From Dasypus novemcinctus (taxonomy: Eukaryota; Chordata; Mammalia; Cingulata; Dasypodidae): a DNA stretch of 64,000 nucleotides. The stretch covers positions 29,370,770 to 29,434,769 of the forward strand of contig NC_080682.1 in the NCBI RefSeq assembly GCF_030445035.2. The letters run 5' to 3'. Made by a program: the position numbers and the translations under genes. A model generated the notes under the pieces. That model made no database searches. It was not told where the DNA came from and saw only the letters and a list, made by a program, of their open reading frames with translations. Positions 12,661 through 25,850 of the stretch are shown in pieces. Numbering within the stretch: the first letter of the stretch is position 1; every line of letters starts with the position of its first letter.

Positions 12661-13603
12661 ATGTCAGACCAAAGGAGTAGAGAAATCTCATTTCGTTGGT
12701 GAAATTCATCCTGCTTGGTCTTTCTTATGTTCCTGTCCTCCAAGGATTCCTTTTTCAGGGTACTTTTGATAAACTACATGATTATCCTGATAAGAAAGAG
12801 CCTCATTATCATAATAACCAGGATTATTCCCTCTCTTCAAACCCCCATGAATTTATTACTTGGAAACTTTTTCTTCTTGGAAATATGTTATTTGTTGGTC
12901 ACTGTCCCTATATTACTAACAGATCTTTATAGACAAAATGGAAATAATTCCTTTGTGGTACTGTGCTACTCAAATGTATTTCTTTCTGGTCTTGGGAGCC
13001 ACTGAATGCTTCATTCTGAATGGAATGGCTTATGACAGGTATGGGCCTTTTGCTACCAATTACTCTCTCCTCCTGTTATGATCAACAGACTGTGTATCAA
13101 ATTGGCAGCAGGCTGTTGAATCAGTGGAATTCCAGTCCACATAGGATTCACCGACCAGACATTCTCTTTAACTTCCTGTGGACCTAATCAGCTGAACCAC
13201 TTTTTTCAGTGACATACCTCCAGTATTTCAGCTTTACCTTTGGGGACACTTTTATGATCTAGATGTTAATCTATGTGATTGTAGTGCTAGTTGTCACTAT
13301 TACTTTTATGCTGATAGTTGGACCATACATGGAAATAATTCTGATCCTTCTAAAGCTACCATCAGCAACTAGGCAATTCAAGGCATTTTACCACCTGTTC
13401 TCACCTCATAGTTGTGATATTGTTTTTTGGATCAGGCATCATTACATATATGAGACCAAAGTCAAATCATTTATAAGCAATGGACAAACTTCTCTCTGTT
13501 TATAACATTGTGACACCAATGTTTAAAACCATGATATATTTTTCGAGGAATAGATATCATGGTGGCATTGAGAAAATCCCTACCAAAATGGGTTATGGTA
13601 TAA
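12661..13603 (+). pseudogene. Olfactory receptor pseudogene, OR10AG1-like
   Basis: Remnant of a single-exon, seven-helix odorant receptor. From a possible ATG at 12661 the fragments read FILLGLS, then SLQTPMNLLLGNFFFLEICYLLVTVP (TM2 region; compare the OR motif PMYFFLSN), then GATEC and GMAYDRYG near 13006-13045 (the MAYDRY motif), then LNHFFSDIPPVF-like (EL2), a KAF..SPHS TM6 start and a degenerate 'TPMFKTMIYFSRN' in place of PMLNPxIYSLRN. The ICYLLVTVP block and the length suit OR10AG1. The parts lie in several frames with multiple stops and the TM4-TM5 region is eroded, so it cannot encode a receptor. Its class as an OR pseudogene is secure; the OR10AG assignment is less so. Confidence 0.82.
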
Positions 13604-13939
13604 CTCAAAAAAGATGACTTGATTAAAGTTCTTTCTTTTTTATTTATTACATAGCAGTCTCCGTATATTATTTTGGTTCTTTCTCATATACTCCTAGAAA
13701 TATTAACTATTTTGAGTGAGTGACTGCATATTATTTTTGTTTTTCCATGAAGTCAACTCAGCTTTTATAATCACATAGTAAATTAATTCCAATAATTAAT
13801 TTTATTATGGAGGAAATTCAGTTACCTATCTAAAGTTTGTAAGTATTTTAAATATGCCATTGGAGTCATCAAAGATAGTTATTGTTATTATTGTTTCTCA
13901 ATATTGGTAATTGTTAATTATAAATGTTTTCATCTTGAC
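13604..13939. other. Spacer before the duplicated block
   Basis: AT-rich, with no gene or named repeat visible. It ends where similarity to the second duplication copy begins. Confidence 0.45.
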
Positions 13940-15499
13940 AAGTGTAGAGGATTAATTGAGAATTTAAATAGAAAAAGCTTAATATGATACCTGATGCATT
14001 GTGAGTTCTATAAGAAAATTTTCTCCTTTCATATGAACATCCATATGGCTCATTTCATCTTCTTTTACTCTTGGATTTGGATCCAGAATAATATTTAGCT
14101 TCATCACCGGTATAAGGATGGGAATCACAGTTAATAAATGTAATAAAACAAAAAAAAATTTGCAATAATAAAAATATTGCTAATCTATTTTCCTGATTAT
14201 TGAGAAGACAGTATTTCTTGAACAGTGTGGCAAAAGATTTTAGGTAGTTTCCACTCCTCATTAATTTCACTCAGGAACAAACCAAATTTGATTGTGAAAT
14301 TTACCCAGACAAAATGAGGGTTACACACACTCAGACACATGCACACTGACTAAGGAGAAGAATAAGAATTTGATATTAGGCTCTGTATTCATCCTCAAAT
14401 AAGCTAAAATTATTAATAGAAACAGTATAAATAGCCAATTAAAGTGATTAAATCTAGCTTTAATGAAAAACTTTAAAATAACCTAACAAACAGGAAAAGG
14501 TGTATGATTAAAGTACCACATAAATTCTGATTGTGTCAGCTTTGAAATACATTTTCATGTACTTGGTGTCATTTTTTTTTATCTTTTAAGACTAGAGCTC
14601 TTACCATTAGAGAATTGACTCTACAACTAGTAACTATGTCTAATTCCTCTATACACCTAATTCTCCTGAAAAACAAGAAAAATAAGTCCTGCAACATATA
14701 TTTACTCAAGACAGTCTCTCAGTACTTTACAAATAAGTAATCCAACTTTACAGACAGTGAAAATGAAATTTACTTATTTTTATTTTTTTCTTCAACTGAG
14801 AAATTCTGATAAAAAAGAAAGTAGACTAATGAGGAAATACACTATGCGAGAAGAAAGGTACAAATTTTGGAGCTTTTTATTCACTGGCTTGGAGAGAAGA
14901 CACCAAGTCTTACATTACATGAAATTAATATGTAAGTGTACCAGCCTAATAGCTAGAACAACTGTTTGATTCTTATTAAAAAAAATTCTTACTATTAAAC
15001 ATAAAAATATTGCTTACCTAAAAACTGTCATTAATTTTGCTGCTTGGGTTTTACATGAGACATTTCCATGGACAATGTATAATTTTGAAGGTATTTTAAG
15101 CAGTGATATTCACAGAATGAAAAAATTATATTCTTGAGTTGAATCCACATATTTTTTCAGAAAATGGAAGAGAGTTCAGTACTGAAAAAGAGAAAAACAT
15201 ATGTTAAATTTGCAGAAACTGAAGTATAGTTTGTAAAATTTGACCAGTGATTCAAGAGACCCACAACCCAAATTCACTATAGACATTGTTGTTAAATAAA
15301 ATGTTGTTAAATAAAATTGTCCATTTGTCCTTTGAATTTTATCTTATCTGTCACTCAATTTACTCTGCTATATTAAATTAGGTGGTTTATAACCCATTTG
15401 TGTGTATCCTTATTAACAATTTTATTTATACCTCTAAACATTTGGAGAAGGAAACATTTGCACTTAATACAAAGTTTCAATTAAATATGTTTGTAATAA

Positions 15500-16252
15500 A
15501 TGGCCAGAAAAATTATACTTATTGACTGAGTTCATCCTGTTGGGACTGGTAGAATCCACAGAGCAACAGATTATCCTCACTTTGCTGTATTTTCTGACTT
15601 ACACGCTTACAGTTCTGGGGAATATTGGGATGATTCTCCTAATTAGAATTGACTCCAGAATTCACATGCCCATGTATTTCTTCTTGGCTAAATTGTCTTT
15701 TGTGGATGTTGGTTATTCATCCACCATTACCCAAAAAATGCTGATAGATTTATTATCTGAGAAGAAAACCACCTCCTTTGCCAGCTGCTTCTTGCAGTTT
15801 TACTTCTTCATTGTCTTGTCAACAACTGAATGCATCATCTTTGGGTTAATGGCCTATGACTGTTAAGTGGCCATATGTAACCAACTACTCTATTCCTTAG
15901 TCATGTTCAGGATGGTGTGGCTTAAGATGGCAGCTGGCACCTTTGCAGTGGGATTGCTGAACTCCACGGTTAATATGTGCCAGGTAAGTTGTTTGTCATT
16001 CTGTGGAGACTTAAAATATTTTCACCTTGTGTCCTTCACCTGACAGCTATAATTTTATTCAATTCCACCTCCATCTATAAATATCGGAAACCTAGTTCCA
16101 GCTATTCCCTGAATCAGGACAACGTGGCTTCTGTGTTCTATACCATGTTGATCCCCATGTTGAATCCCCTGATCGATAGCCTCAGGAATAAGGAAGTAAA
16201 GAAAGCTTTATGGAATGTAATTACCAGGAAGAGAGTCCCTTCACTTCTTTGA
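15500..16252 (+). pseudogene. Olfactory receptor pseudogene, OR5F1-like (copy A)
   Basis: Decayed odorant GPCR, single exon. From the ATG at 15500 the expected N-terminus is in two frames. It then reads TEFILLGL, YTLTVLGNIGMILLIRIDSR (TM1/IL1), PMYFFLAKLSFVDVGYSST (TM2), SEKKTTSFASCFLQFYFF (EL1/TM3) and ECIIFGLMAYDC. There the DRY-motif Arg codon has become Cys, and the next codon is a stop near 15864. Roughly 60-70 codons from EL2 to IL3 are missing: sequence jumps from SFCGD to HLTAIILF. The end, [48 protein letters not shown], is close to human OR5F1. Flanks match copy B, so the two arose by tandem duplication. Confidence 0.92.
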
Positions 16253-18338
16253 TTGTTTAGCTAATTTTATGAATTAAGTAGCATCTTTAATTTACTTTCA
16301 AAATTTGTTCAAGCATACAGGTTCATTGAGATATTTTCAAGTGAAACACATTCTGTTAATCCTCAAGTATCTGTATCCAGTCAGTGATAAGGTGTATTAC
16401 CAGAATAATACATAACCACGGGAACTTCCTGTAATTATCAATATCTTCCAAGGGCCTTCAAAAATTAAGGGTTATTTGTAACAAAATCTTTACTGCTGAA
16501 ATAAGAGGATTAAATGTTTGGAAACTACAGTTGCTATGTCAAATTAAATTAATCATATAGAAATTTTTAGACATACCACTCATTTTCATTTTGCTTTTCA
16601 ATTTTTGTTGTATTACTAGCATGATGCCATATGTCACATACCTCAGAAATGCTTTAATATGGAATTTCCCTCTTTTTGTTCTTTTTCTGGGTGGTGTATT
16701 GTATAATGAACTCAGAATCTTGTACATGGAAATCAGGCGCTCATGTCACAGAGATACACCCATGATTTTTCTTTTTAATTTATTGATACATTTTTTGCAG
16801 GAGTATACTTAAATGAAATGTCAGGACTAAGATTTTATTATAACTTGAACCCCTCACCTTTTATTTCTCTTTCCCCAACAATGCACACATGCATTCATTA
16901 AAAATTAAATGTGTGTATGTGCAAAAATAGATACCAGGAAAATTGCTCCCTATTTAGAATATACCACTTACAACTCCCCTTTCATTCCATTTCCTTCTTC
17001 TCAAAACTTCCCATTCCTTTCCCTGCTTTCTCACTCTCAGAATATTTTCTCTTGCACACACAGAGTCAGTGGCACACATGCACAGAAGCACAAAAGCATA
17101 CATATTCAACTGCTACAAGGAAGTCAATTTTTATATGGTTCCAAAGGAGTTAGATCAATGTTCAATGTGTGATTCTGATGCATATTTTTATGCTCATACT
17201 TTTCCTCCTCATAGAAGAACTCTATCAGTTGCCATTAAAGAATAATTGAAATCCCTCTCAATATTATTTCAAAAATTATTAATATAGATATAAATATAGA
17301 AGGCTCATTTGCATTATGTTTTAATAGAATCATACATGTATATAATCAAAATGGTGTACCATTAAATATTATATCTTTTCCAAGGTAAAACATAGAGATA
17401 GAAATAAAGCTCTGTAAATGATATTCAGTTATTCTGAGATTTGAGGTTTTACACATGTCATACTTTAGCCTTGTTTTCTGCTCTCTAATTCAGTTCTCCT
17501 AGTCTAAATAACTTCATTTACAATGTCTAGAACTATTAAAAATTTTGGAGTCAGTTACCAATTACTGATGTTGGTTCCTTTTTAATTCACCAAATGTATG
17601 TGCTTTTATGGAAATTCTTATGATTTGTCTAAATCATAATCACTTGTAAAAAAGTATTTTTAAACTTTACATTTTCTTGCTTATTATTCACTGTATGTCT
17701 ATGAAAAATGTTCCAAATGTTTTTTATTTATTTTCTTTAATGCAAAAGAAATTTACTCTTAAAAGAAATAAGAAACTGCTAATTACTATAGAGTGTGTGC
17801 TTCCATCTCCTTTTTTCTTTAGTATTTGACAATATTTATTAACTCTTTTTCATGAAATGAAATATTACTTTTGTCTACTTTCTCTTTTTTTCTACTTTCC
17901 CCATAATTTTTTCACTGGGAATTTCATACCACTTTTTCTCCAGCAAGTATCTATCGTCAATGTTTGCCTTTGTTCAGTGTCTTTTTAGGCAACTAACTTA
18001 TCAAAATTAGTGAGTGACTTTGAACTATGTGCAACTAGGCTTAGTTAGGCTCACTATCTTCATCAGTATTTGGATGAAGTTAAATAGACTCTTGCTTACA
18101 AAATCAGTGAACATCACAAAGCTTGGAAATTAAGCAAACAGTTAGGAAGGAAGGAAGGAATCAAGACTAAAGAACCACATAGACCCAAGTAATAAACTAA
18201 AAATAATAGGACATAATTTAGAGATGAAGTGCTGCATTAAGGTTGAAAAGAAAAAGTGTACAAATGATTCACTATTAATATGTAAAAATAATTTTGGATT
18301 TACTTTGCTAAGTGTTAACTAACATGCACAAAGTAATT
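16253..18338. other. 3' flank of OR pseudogene copy A
   Basis: AT-rich non-coding sequence shared with copy B, where it is split by insertions at 25850, 26288, 28649 and 38608. I see no gene. The small open frames near 16909-17172 do not hold up in copy B. Confidence 0.6.
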
Positions 18339-18390
18339 TTAACTATGTCTATTTGGTCCAGATCCTCTTATGTGTTATTCAAGGTCTAGG

Positions 18391-18930
<540 letters not shown>

Positions 18931-21900
18931 AAAGAATAAAAATAAAGATAAATTTCTTTATTGATTCTCTGTTTAAATGTTCTGTCTTTTGGTGATAATG
19001 GTAAAGTCTCCCAATTTAATTGTAAAAGCATCTATTTCTCCACTTAGTTTTTTCAATGTTTGCCTCATGTATTTTGAGGTTCCCTGATCAGATGCATAAA
19101 TGTTTGTTATTGTTCTTTCTTCTTAATTGATTACCCTTTTTATTAATATATAGTGGCCTTGACTAAATAGTTTTGCATTTAAAGTCTATTTAGTCTGATA
19201 TTAGTATAACTACTCCAACCCTTTTTTAGTTATTCTTTGCATGTAAAATTGTTTTCCAACCATTCACTGTCAGCCTCTTTGCATCCCTGGGTCTAAAGTT
19301 ATTTTCTTGTTGAATACATATAGATGGTCATATTTCCTTAACCATTCTATGAATCCAAGTCTCTTTATTGGATAGTTTAATCCATTAACATTCAATCTTA
19401 TTATTGTCAAGGAATTGCTTACATTAGCCATATTTTTTTGTTTAGGTTTATGTAGGCCATATGTTGTTTTTATTTTTCTTTTTAATTTTTTAGTTATTCT
19501 TATACATTCCTCCAGCTTTTTCCTTTCAATTGCAGTGTTTCTTTAATACTTTTTGAAGTACAGGTTTCTTACTGACAGTATCTCTTCATTTCTCATTATC
19601 TGTGAATATTTTGGCATTTTTAAATGCTATTTTTGCTAGATACAGAATTCTTGTCTGGAAGCTTTGTATTCATTTAGCACCTTAACTATGTTATACCACT
19701 GCCTTCTTGCCTCCATGGTTTCAGATGAGAAATCAGTGTTTAATCTTATCAAACATCCCTTTGATGTTATGGATCTCTTTTTTCTTGCTGCTTTCAGGAA
19801 TTTCTCTTTGTCTTGAGCATTGGGCAATTTGACAAGTATATGTCTTGGGCTAGACCTGTTAGGATTTATAGTGTTTGGGGTTTGTTGTGTTTCTTGGACA
19901 TGTATGTCCATGTCCCTCAGTAGAATTTAGGAAGTTTTCAGTCATTATTTCTTCCAGCAATCCTTTGACCCTCTTTCCCTTCTCTTCTCCCTCTGAGATG
20001 CCCATAATGTGTATGTTTCTGTGTTTCATGTTGTCATTCAAGTCCCTAAGTCTCTGCTGGATTTTTAAAATATTTTTGTTTGTCTATTTTACAATCTCAA
20101 ATTTCACATGTACTGTCTTCCACTTAGCGGATTCTTTCCTCTGCCTGTTCAAATTTGTTGTTATATGCATCAAGCATATTTTTGATTTCTTGTGTCGCTC
20201 CATTCACCACCATCATATATGTTATATTTTTATGCATATTTGCAATTTCTTCAGTATGTTCTCCCAGTGTCCTCTTAATATCCTAATCTCCTCCTTTATT
20301 TCATTAGCTTGATTCATTATATTTGTTTGGACATCCCTGATTAGTTGTTCCATGTCTATATCTCCTCCTATTTTTTAGTTTGCTCATTAAACTGGGCCAT
20401 GTCTTCCTGTTTGTTAATATAGATTGTAAATTTTTGCTGGTGACTAGGCATCTGGTTATCTAATGGGTTTATTTGGTTGACTAGATTCTCTTTCTACTCT
20501 AGGGTTTTATTTTGTTGTTGTTGTGTGTGTGGTTTTTATTTGCACACTTCATTACTCTAAGTCTATTTCCTTGCTGTTGTCTATGTTCCTTTGGAAAAAA
20601 ATTAGGATGAAAGAAAAGGAAAGAGATAAGAAGAGAAAAAGGAATAATAGTAGTAATAGTTAAAAAGGCTGAAGAGAGCCATACAAGTCCTAGGAAAATA
20701 AATAATAAGTGTAAAAACAGAAGAAGTACAGAGGAAAAAGACAAAAAAATGTAGAATTGAAAAAATGAATTGAGAAACAAATTAGAGAAAAATATATAGA
20801 AGGAATTAACTAATTCCTCACCAGGAATGTTGAGAAGAGAGAAAAAGAAAAAGTGGGAAAAAAAAGAAAATAGAGAAAAAAATGAATTAGAGAGAAATAA
20901 AAACAACAAAAAAGAAAATTGAACACCAAACAAAACAGGTGGAATGAAAAAAACAAACAGAAAACAGAAGATAGAGAAATGAAGCGAAGAAAAGAAATAG
21001 CATAGGTCAAAAAAATTGGTAAAAGAAAAAAAAAAGAGGAGAAAGCAAAGAAATGGGAAACACAACAAACCAGAAATAAAACAATAGCAACATTGGAAAA
21101 AAAAAAAAAAAGAGGAAAAACAACTTTCCCTCTTAGACCCTTAAGGAGCTTCTTGGGCTGCTGTTGTTCATCTGTCAATTACATTGCAGACTGCAGCCTG
21201 CATTTTTGTGAGTAAGATAAGGAAAAAAAGGGGATATTTTTAATTTAAAAAAATAGCAGACCCAAGAAAGCCTAAAACAAAAAGAATGTCTATATGTTCC
21301 CTGTCATAAGGTACCAGCCGGATGCCTAATAACCCAGTGGAACACTCTCTTGATCACTTGTCTGAAGAGACCCAGGCATACAATCAGGGGCCTCATATAT
21401 GCAAGGCAGGAGTTCCTCCATTGAGCTAAATTGTCTCCTTAAGTTAAATAGGCTTCGAAAGCCTTTCCCTCAGGCATTTTAGACTTCTACAGTTTGGTAG
21501 AGTACTGCTGATTAGGCATCTGTCCTTGCCCCCTCTCTAATCTGGTTCTTCTCTCTCCCACGTTGGCTGGGCATGACAGCATTGCCTGAGTAGATCCTCT
21601 CTCCTCTCCCCATTGAATTGGGTTCCCTTCTGAGAGTCAATGGGAGCTCAGCTGGCCAAACTCACTACCCTCTGTCAGATCCCTTTTCCTCCCAGAGAGT
21701 GCCCACTCCCAGTCTTCGGCAGAAGTGAGTCAGAGGCTCCCCTGAGGCTTCTTGCCCTGCCCTGAGGGCAGGATATATGCACCCTTTCCAGCCACAAGGG
21801 CGAACAACTCATGGTTTTCCTTTGGCTTCTTTATCTTTGCAGTACCTTCCTAGATGACTTAGAGACCTTCTTGTTCTATCTATATCCAAAGCAGTTCCTT

Positions 21901-21985
21901 TAGATACGTCCCTGTCTCCTCTCCACTTTTTCTGTGAGAGAATCAGACTCTGACCACCTACTCTAGTGCCATTTTCCTGGAAGTT
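18931..21985 (-). mobile_element. L1 5' half: 5' UTR, ORF1 and start of ORF2
   Basis: Antisense L1. Compared with the full L1 at 28649-38377, the stretch from about 18954 matches the endonuclease region (like 34780-35260), 19450-20400 matches ORF1 (like 35340-36300), and 20500-21985 is 5' UTR with a long A/G-rich tract. ORF1 pieces are clear: 19636-19911 reads RHILVKLPNAQDKEKFLKAARKKRSITSKG and DFSSETMEARRQWY (RNA-binding domain). It is more decayed than the 28649 copy. The element has its 5' end but no ORF2 remainder and no 3' UTR on either side of the RPS19 copy. It is directly joined to the RPS19 5' end in the same orientation. Confidence 0.88.
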
Positions 21986-22109
21986 TTCACAATGTATTTA
22001 TCTTGATTTAATATTTTTATTATGTTAACGTGGTAGGTAGCAAAGTATTAATTCTTGATGTTTAAGATTGTATTCAAGATAATTGTTCCTTTCTTAGTCT
22101 GTCTATTGG

Positions 22110-22250
22110 AAAGTCATTTAACACCATTAAGCCTTGATTTCTTTATCTGCACAATGAAGAAAATAATATTGCCATCCACAATGTGTAGTGTAGAGGATTA
22201 ATTGAGAATTTAAATGGAAGAGCTTAATATGATATCTGACGCATTGTGAG
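22110..22250 (+). repeat. MIR SINE relic at the left edge of duplication copy B
   Basis: Typical MIR core and 3' part: GGAAAGTCATTTAACACC, AAGCCTTGATTTCTTTATCT, ATGAAGAAAATAATATTGCC, then GAGGATTAATTGAGAATTT. Only the last part is clearly shared with copy A (13940 on), so the duplication edge lies in or close to this MIR. Confidence 0.75.
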
Positions 22251-24399
22251 TTTTCTATGAAAATTTTCTCCTTGCATATGAATATCCAATATAGTTTATT
22301 TCAGCTTCTTTTACTTTTCAATTTGATCCAGACAAACATTTGGCTTCATCTGCAGTATAAGGACCATAATCACAGCTAGTAATTACAAAAAATAAAACAA
22401 ATTTTAAAATAATAACAAAGAATTAGTTGTGCTTACCTGTTTTCCTGATTATTCACAAAACAGTATTTCTTGAACATTATGTCAAAAATATTTGGTAGTT
22501 TCTACTTCATATTTATTTCACTCAGGAACAAACCTAGATTGATTATGAAATTTACCCAGACAAAATGAGGGACACACACATAGACAGACACATACACATG
22601 TCCACTGACTAAGGGCTATGTATTCTCTTGGTAAGCTAAAATTTCTGATAAAGACAGTATATAAGAGCAATTAAAATGATTAAATCTACTTTAAACAGCA
22701 AACAGAAAAAGGTTTGATTCAAACTTAACATAATTTCTGATTGCAATAGCTTTGAAATACATTCACACTTGCTCAGTGTCATGTCTTTTTTCTTTGGAGA
22801 CTGGAGTTCTTGCCTTTAGAGACTTGACTCTATAATTGGGACCTTTATCTAATTCCCACAGACACCCGATTTTCTTGAAGAACAACAAATTAAAGTGCTG
22901 CAAAGTATATTTACTGATGACAGTCTCTCAATATTTAAAAATTGGTAATTCAACATGAAGATAATGAAGATGAAGTTTACTTCTTTTTTATTTTTCAGTC
23001 TCCAACTGAGAACTTCTGATAAAAAAGAAAGTAGACCACAGAGGTAATGCACTTATCTGAAAGGAAAGGTACAGAGATTTGTAACTTCTATTAACTGGGT
23101 TGGATAGATACCAAATCTTCTATTACATGGCATTAATATGTAAGTGTACCAGCCTCATAATTAAAACAAGTGTTTGATTCTTATTAAAACAAAACATTTT
23201 TAATGATAAACAAAATATTACCTACCTAACAACTGTCATAAAATGTACTACTTGGGTTTTGCATGATAGATTTTCAGAACAACGTATAAACTTTGGAGGT
23301 GAATGTTTTCTGGAGTGATATTCATGGAACAAAAAAATGATGTCTTTGAATTAAAGCCACATACTTTTTCAGAGAATGGTGGAGAAAAATGTAAGTTAAA
23401 TTTGTGAAATTTCAAGTTGAGTCTGTGGACTTAGACCAGTGATTCGGGAAGTTCATAAACCAAATTCAATACAGACATTGTTTTTCAATCAAATGCATTA
23501 TCCATGTGTCTTCTAAACTCTATCTAATTCAGTCATTTGACTTACTATGCCATGTTAATCTAGGTAGTTTTTCATGAATTTGTGTATATCCTTATTAACA
23601 ATTTTACTTACACCTCTAAAGATTTGAAGAAGGAAATATTTGCACTTAATACAAAGTTTCAATTAAATACGTTTGTAGTAAATGGCCAGAAAAAGATGAT
23701 ACTTCACTGACAGACTTCATCTTGTTGGGACTGGCAGAATCCATGGAACAACAGATTACACACTTACAGTTCTGGAGAATATTAGGATGACTCTCCTAAT
23801 CAGAATTTACAGAATTCACAAACCCATGTATTTCTTCTTGGCTAATTTGTCTTTTGTGGATGTATGTTATTCTTCCACCAATACCCCAAAGATGCTAGTA
23901 GATGTATTATCAGAGAAGAAAACCATCTCCTTTGCTGGCTGCTTTCTGCAGTTGTATTTCTTCATTGCCTTGTCAACAACTGAATGCATCCTCTTTGGGT
24001 TAATGACCTATGACTGTCATGTCCAGGATAGTATGCCTTAGGATGGAAGCTAGGCCTTTGCAGTGGGATTGCTGAACTCCATGGTTAACACAAGTTATGT
24101 AAGTAGTTTGCCATTCTGTGGTTCCAATGTTATCCATCACTTCTTCTGTGACAGCCCTCCATTATTTAAGCTCTCTTGCTCTGACATAAGCATGAGTGAA
24201 ATCATTGTTTCTTCTTTTGCTGGTGCGAATATGGCTGGGTCTTTCCTGGTGATTCTTACCTCCTACTCTTACATTCTCTTCAATATATTTCATATGCATT
24301 CAGGGGAAGGGAGACATAAAGGGTTGTCAGCTTTTGCCTCCCACATAATGGCTATCATGCTGTTCTATCCCACCTCTATCTATACATATGGAGGCCTAG

Positions 24400-24867
24400 T
24401 GTTGCTGCCTCCCTTCACCCCTCCTCCTAGCCTTTGTTATCTCCCTTTTCCAGCCGTTGCTATCCTTCCCGCCAGTCCCGTCCACTTAGCCAACTCATAA
24501 TCTGCCCCCTTTCTTAATCACCGCCTACTTCATAGCTGCCTGCACAGTTCCGCCTATCCACTACCGCCCCGTAGTTTACCCGCCCCAATTCCTACCCCTC
24601 CCTTGACCCAACCTTATATAATCAAGTGTGTTTCCGCAATAAAGTAGACTAGCTCATTCTCACAGGCTGTCTCCGTGGTTTTTACCACGTGTCCCCCACG
24701 CCTGGAGAACCTAGGCCTACGCGCTGGCCTAGGGGCTCACCGCCGAGCCGTGGAAGCCCGCCCGGTCCTTGTGGGTTGCTAACTTAGAATAGCAGCCCAC
24801 AGCAGGGGTTGCTAACTTAGAATAGCAGCCCACAGCAGGGGTTGCTAACTTGGAATAGCAGCTCACA
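24400..24867 (+). mobile_element. Solo retroviral LTR, probably class II (ERVK-like)
   Basis: A 468-base insertion starting TGTTGCTG and ending CTCACA, flanked by a 6-base target duplication (GCCTAG at 24394-24399, ACCTAG at 24868-24873, one mismatch). It contains a TATA-like box (TTATATAATC near 24613), an AATAAA signal near 24640, and three 33-base repeats near its end. No internal retroviral sequence remains, so it is a solo LTR left by recombination. The 6-base duplication favours class II, an inference from site size only. It sits inside an OR pseudogene and is absent from the sister copy. Confidence 0.85.
24772..24866 (+). repeat. Three 33-base tandem repeats within the solo LTR
   Basis: GGTTGCTAACTTAGAATAGC with CAGCCCACAGCAGG recurs nearly exactly three times; the last copy has TTGGAATAGCAGCTCACA. 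This is internal U5-side repetition of the LTR. Confidence 0.92.
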
Positions 24868-25850
24868 ACCTAGTTCCAGCTATTCCCTGAATCAGGACAA
24901 AGTGGGTTCTGAGTTCTACACAATGGGTATCCTCATGTTGAATCCCCTGATCTATAGCCTCAGGAATAAAGAAGTAAAGAAAGCTTTATGGAATGTAATT
25001 ACCAGGAAAAGAATCCCTTCATTTCTGTGATTTTTTTGGTCAGTTTTCTGAACTAATGTCTTTAATTAACTTTCAAACCCTAGTTTAAGCATGCAGGTTT
25101 TTATTACAATATTTTCAAAGTAAACACTTTCTATTAATACTTAAGTATCTGCATCCAATTATTGCTACTGTGGATTACCATGCTAATAATTGACCAAGGG
25201 TAATTCTCTTATAATTATTCTATATCTTCCCTGGGCATTCAAAAATTAGGGCGCATTTATAACAAAATCTTGCCTGCAAAAATAAGAGGCATAAGTGTTT
25301 AGAGACAAAAGTTGCAATGTCACATGAAATTAACTTTATCAAAGATTTTAGATAAGCCACTTACTTTTTTCCTTATGTATTTCTTTACACCTTTATAAGA
25401 TTATCACATATGTAAAATATGTCAGACATGCTTTATAGTAATATGTGATTTTCCTTTTTTATATATTGCTATATCTCCTGGAGGAGGATGGTTAAATAAA
25501 ATTTCAGGACTATAGTTTTATGACAACTCTAAACTCCTCAACTTTTAGTTCTCTTTCCTGAACAATGTGCACATACATTCATGAAAGAATAAATGTTAGT
25601 TTGTGCAAAAATATGCCACCAGGAAAATCACTTCCTATTTAGAAAGTACCACATAAAATTCACCTTTATTTTCCTTTTCTTCCCCTCAAACTTTCCAGTC
25701 TCTATTTTCCCTTTCTTTCACAGACTGTCACACACACACAAAAGTCACCTTCAGACCTACACAGAGCTATGCAAACACATACTCAGCTGCTTCAAAGAAT
25801 TCAATTGGAATCTTTTTCCAGAGGAGCTAGATCAATGTTCAATGGTTGAC

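Larger units (their letters stand above)
13940..18338 (+). repeat. Tandem segmental duplication, copy A (with OR5F1-like pseudogene)
   Basis: Collinear with copy B (22186-39165) once the insertions in B are removed. Anchors that I matched by eye: 13942 with 22191 (GTGTAGAGGATTAATTGAG), 15481 with 23662 (start of the OR), 16905 with 25590, 17218 with 28092, 17755 with 28612 and 18230 with 39055. Similarity fades after about 18338/39163. The unit is about 4.4 kb, with the OR near its centre. Copy A has no recognisable mobile-element insertion. This is the normal way OR clusters expand. Confidence 0.88.
23682..25030 (+). pseudogene. Olfactory receptor pseudogene, OR5F1-like (copy B), split by an LTR
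   Basis: Duplicate of the 15500 pseudogene. The ATG at 23682 is followed by an early stop. Part of TM1 is missing: sequence passes from MEQQIT straight to the HLQFWRILG region. It then reads PMYFFLANLSFVDVCYSST, SEKKTISFAGCFLQLYFFIALSTTECILFGLMTYD, with the DRY/IL2 stretch partly lost. It keeps what copy A lost: GLLNSMVNTSYVSSLPFCGSNVIHHFFCDSPPLFKLSCSD (EL2) through SYSYILFNIFHMHSGEGRHKG (TM5/IL3). All of this is near identical in pattern to human OR5F1. A solo LTR (24400-24867) splits TM6/EL3. After it the gene ends [30 protein letters not shown] with TGA at 25028-25030. Confidence 0.93.

Noticed and set aside
20499-21178. Long Phe/Ser-rich minus-strand frames
   Set aside because: They fall in the A/G-rich 5' UTR of the L1 fragment. 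The bias is compositional.
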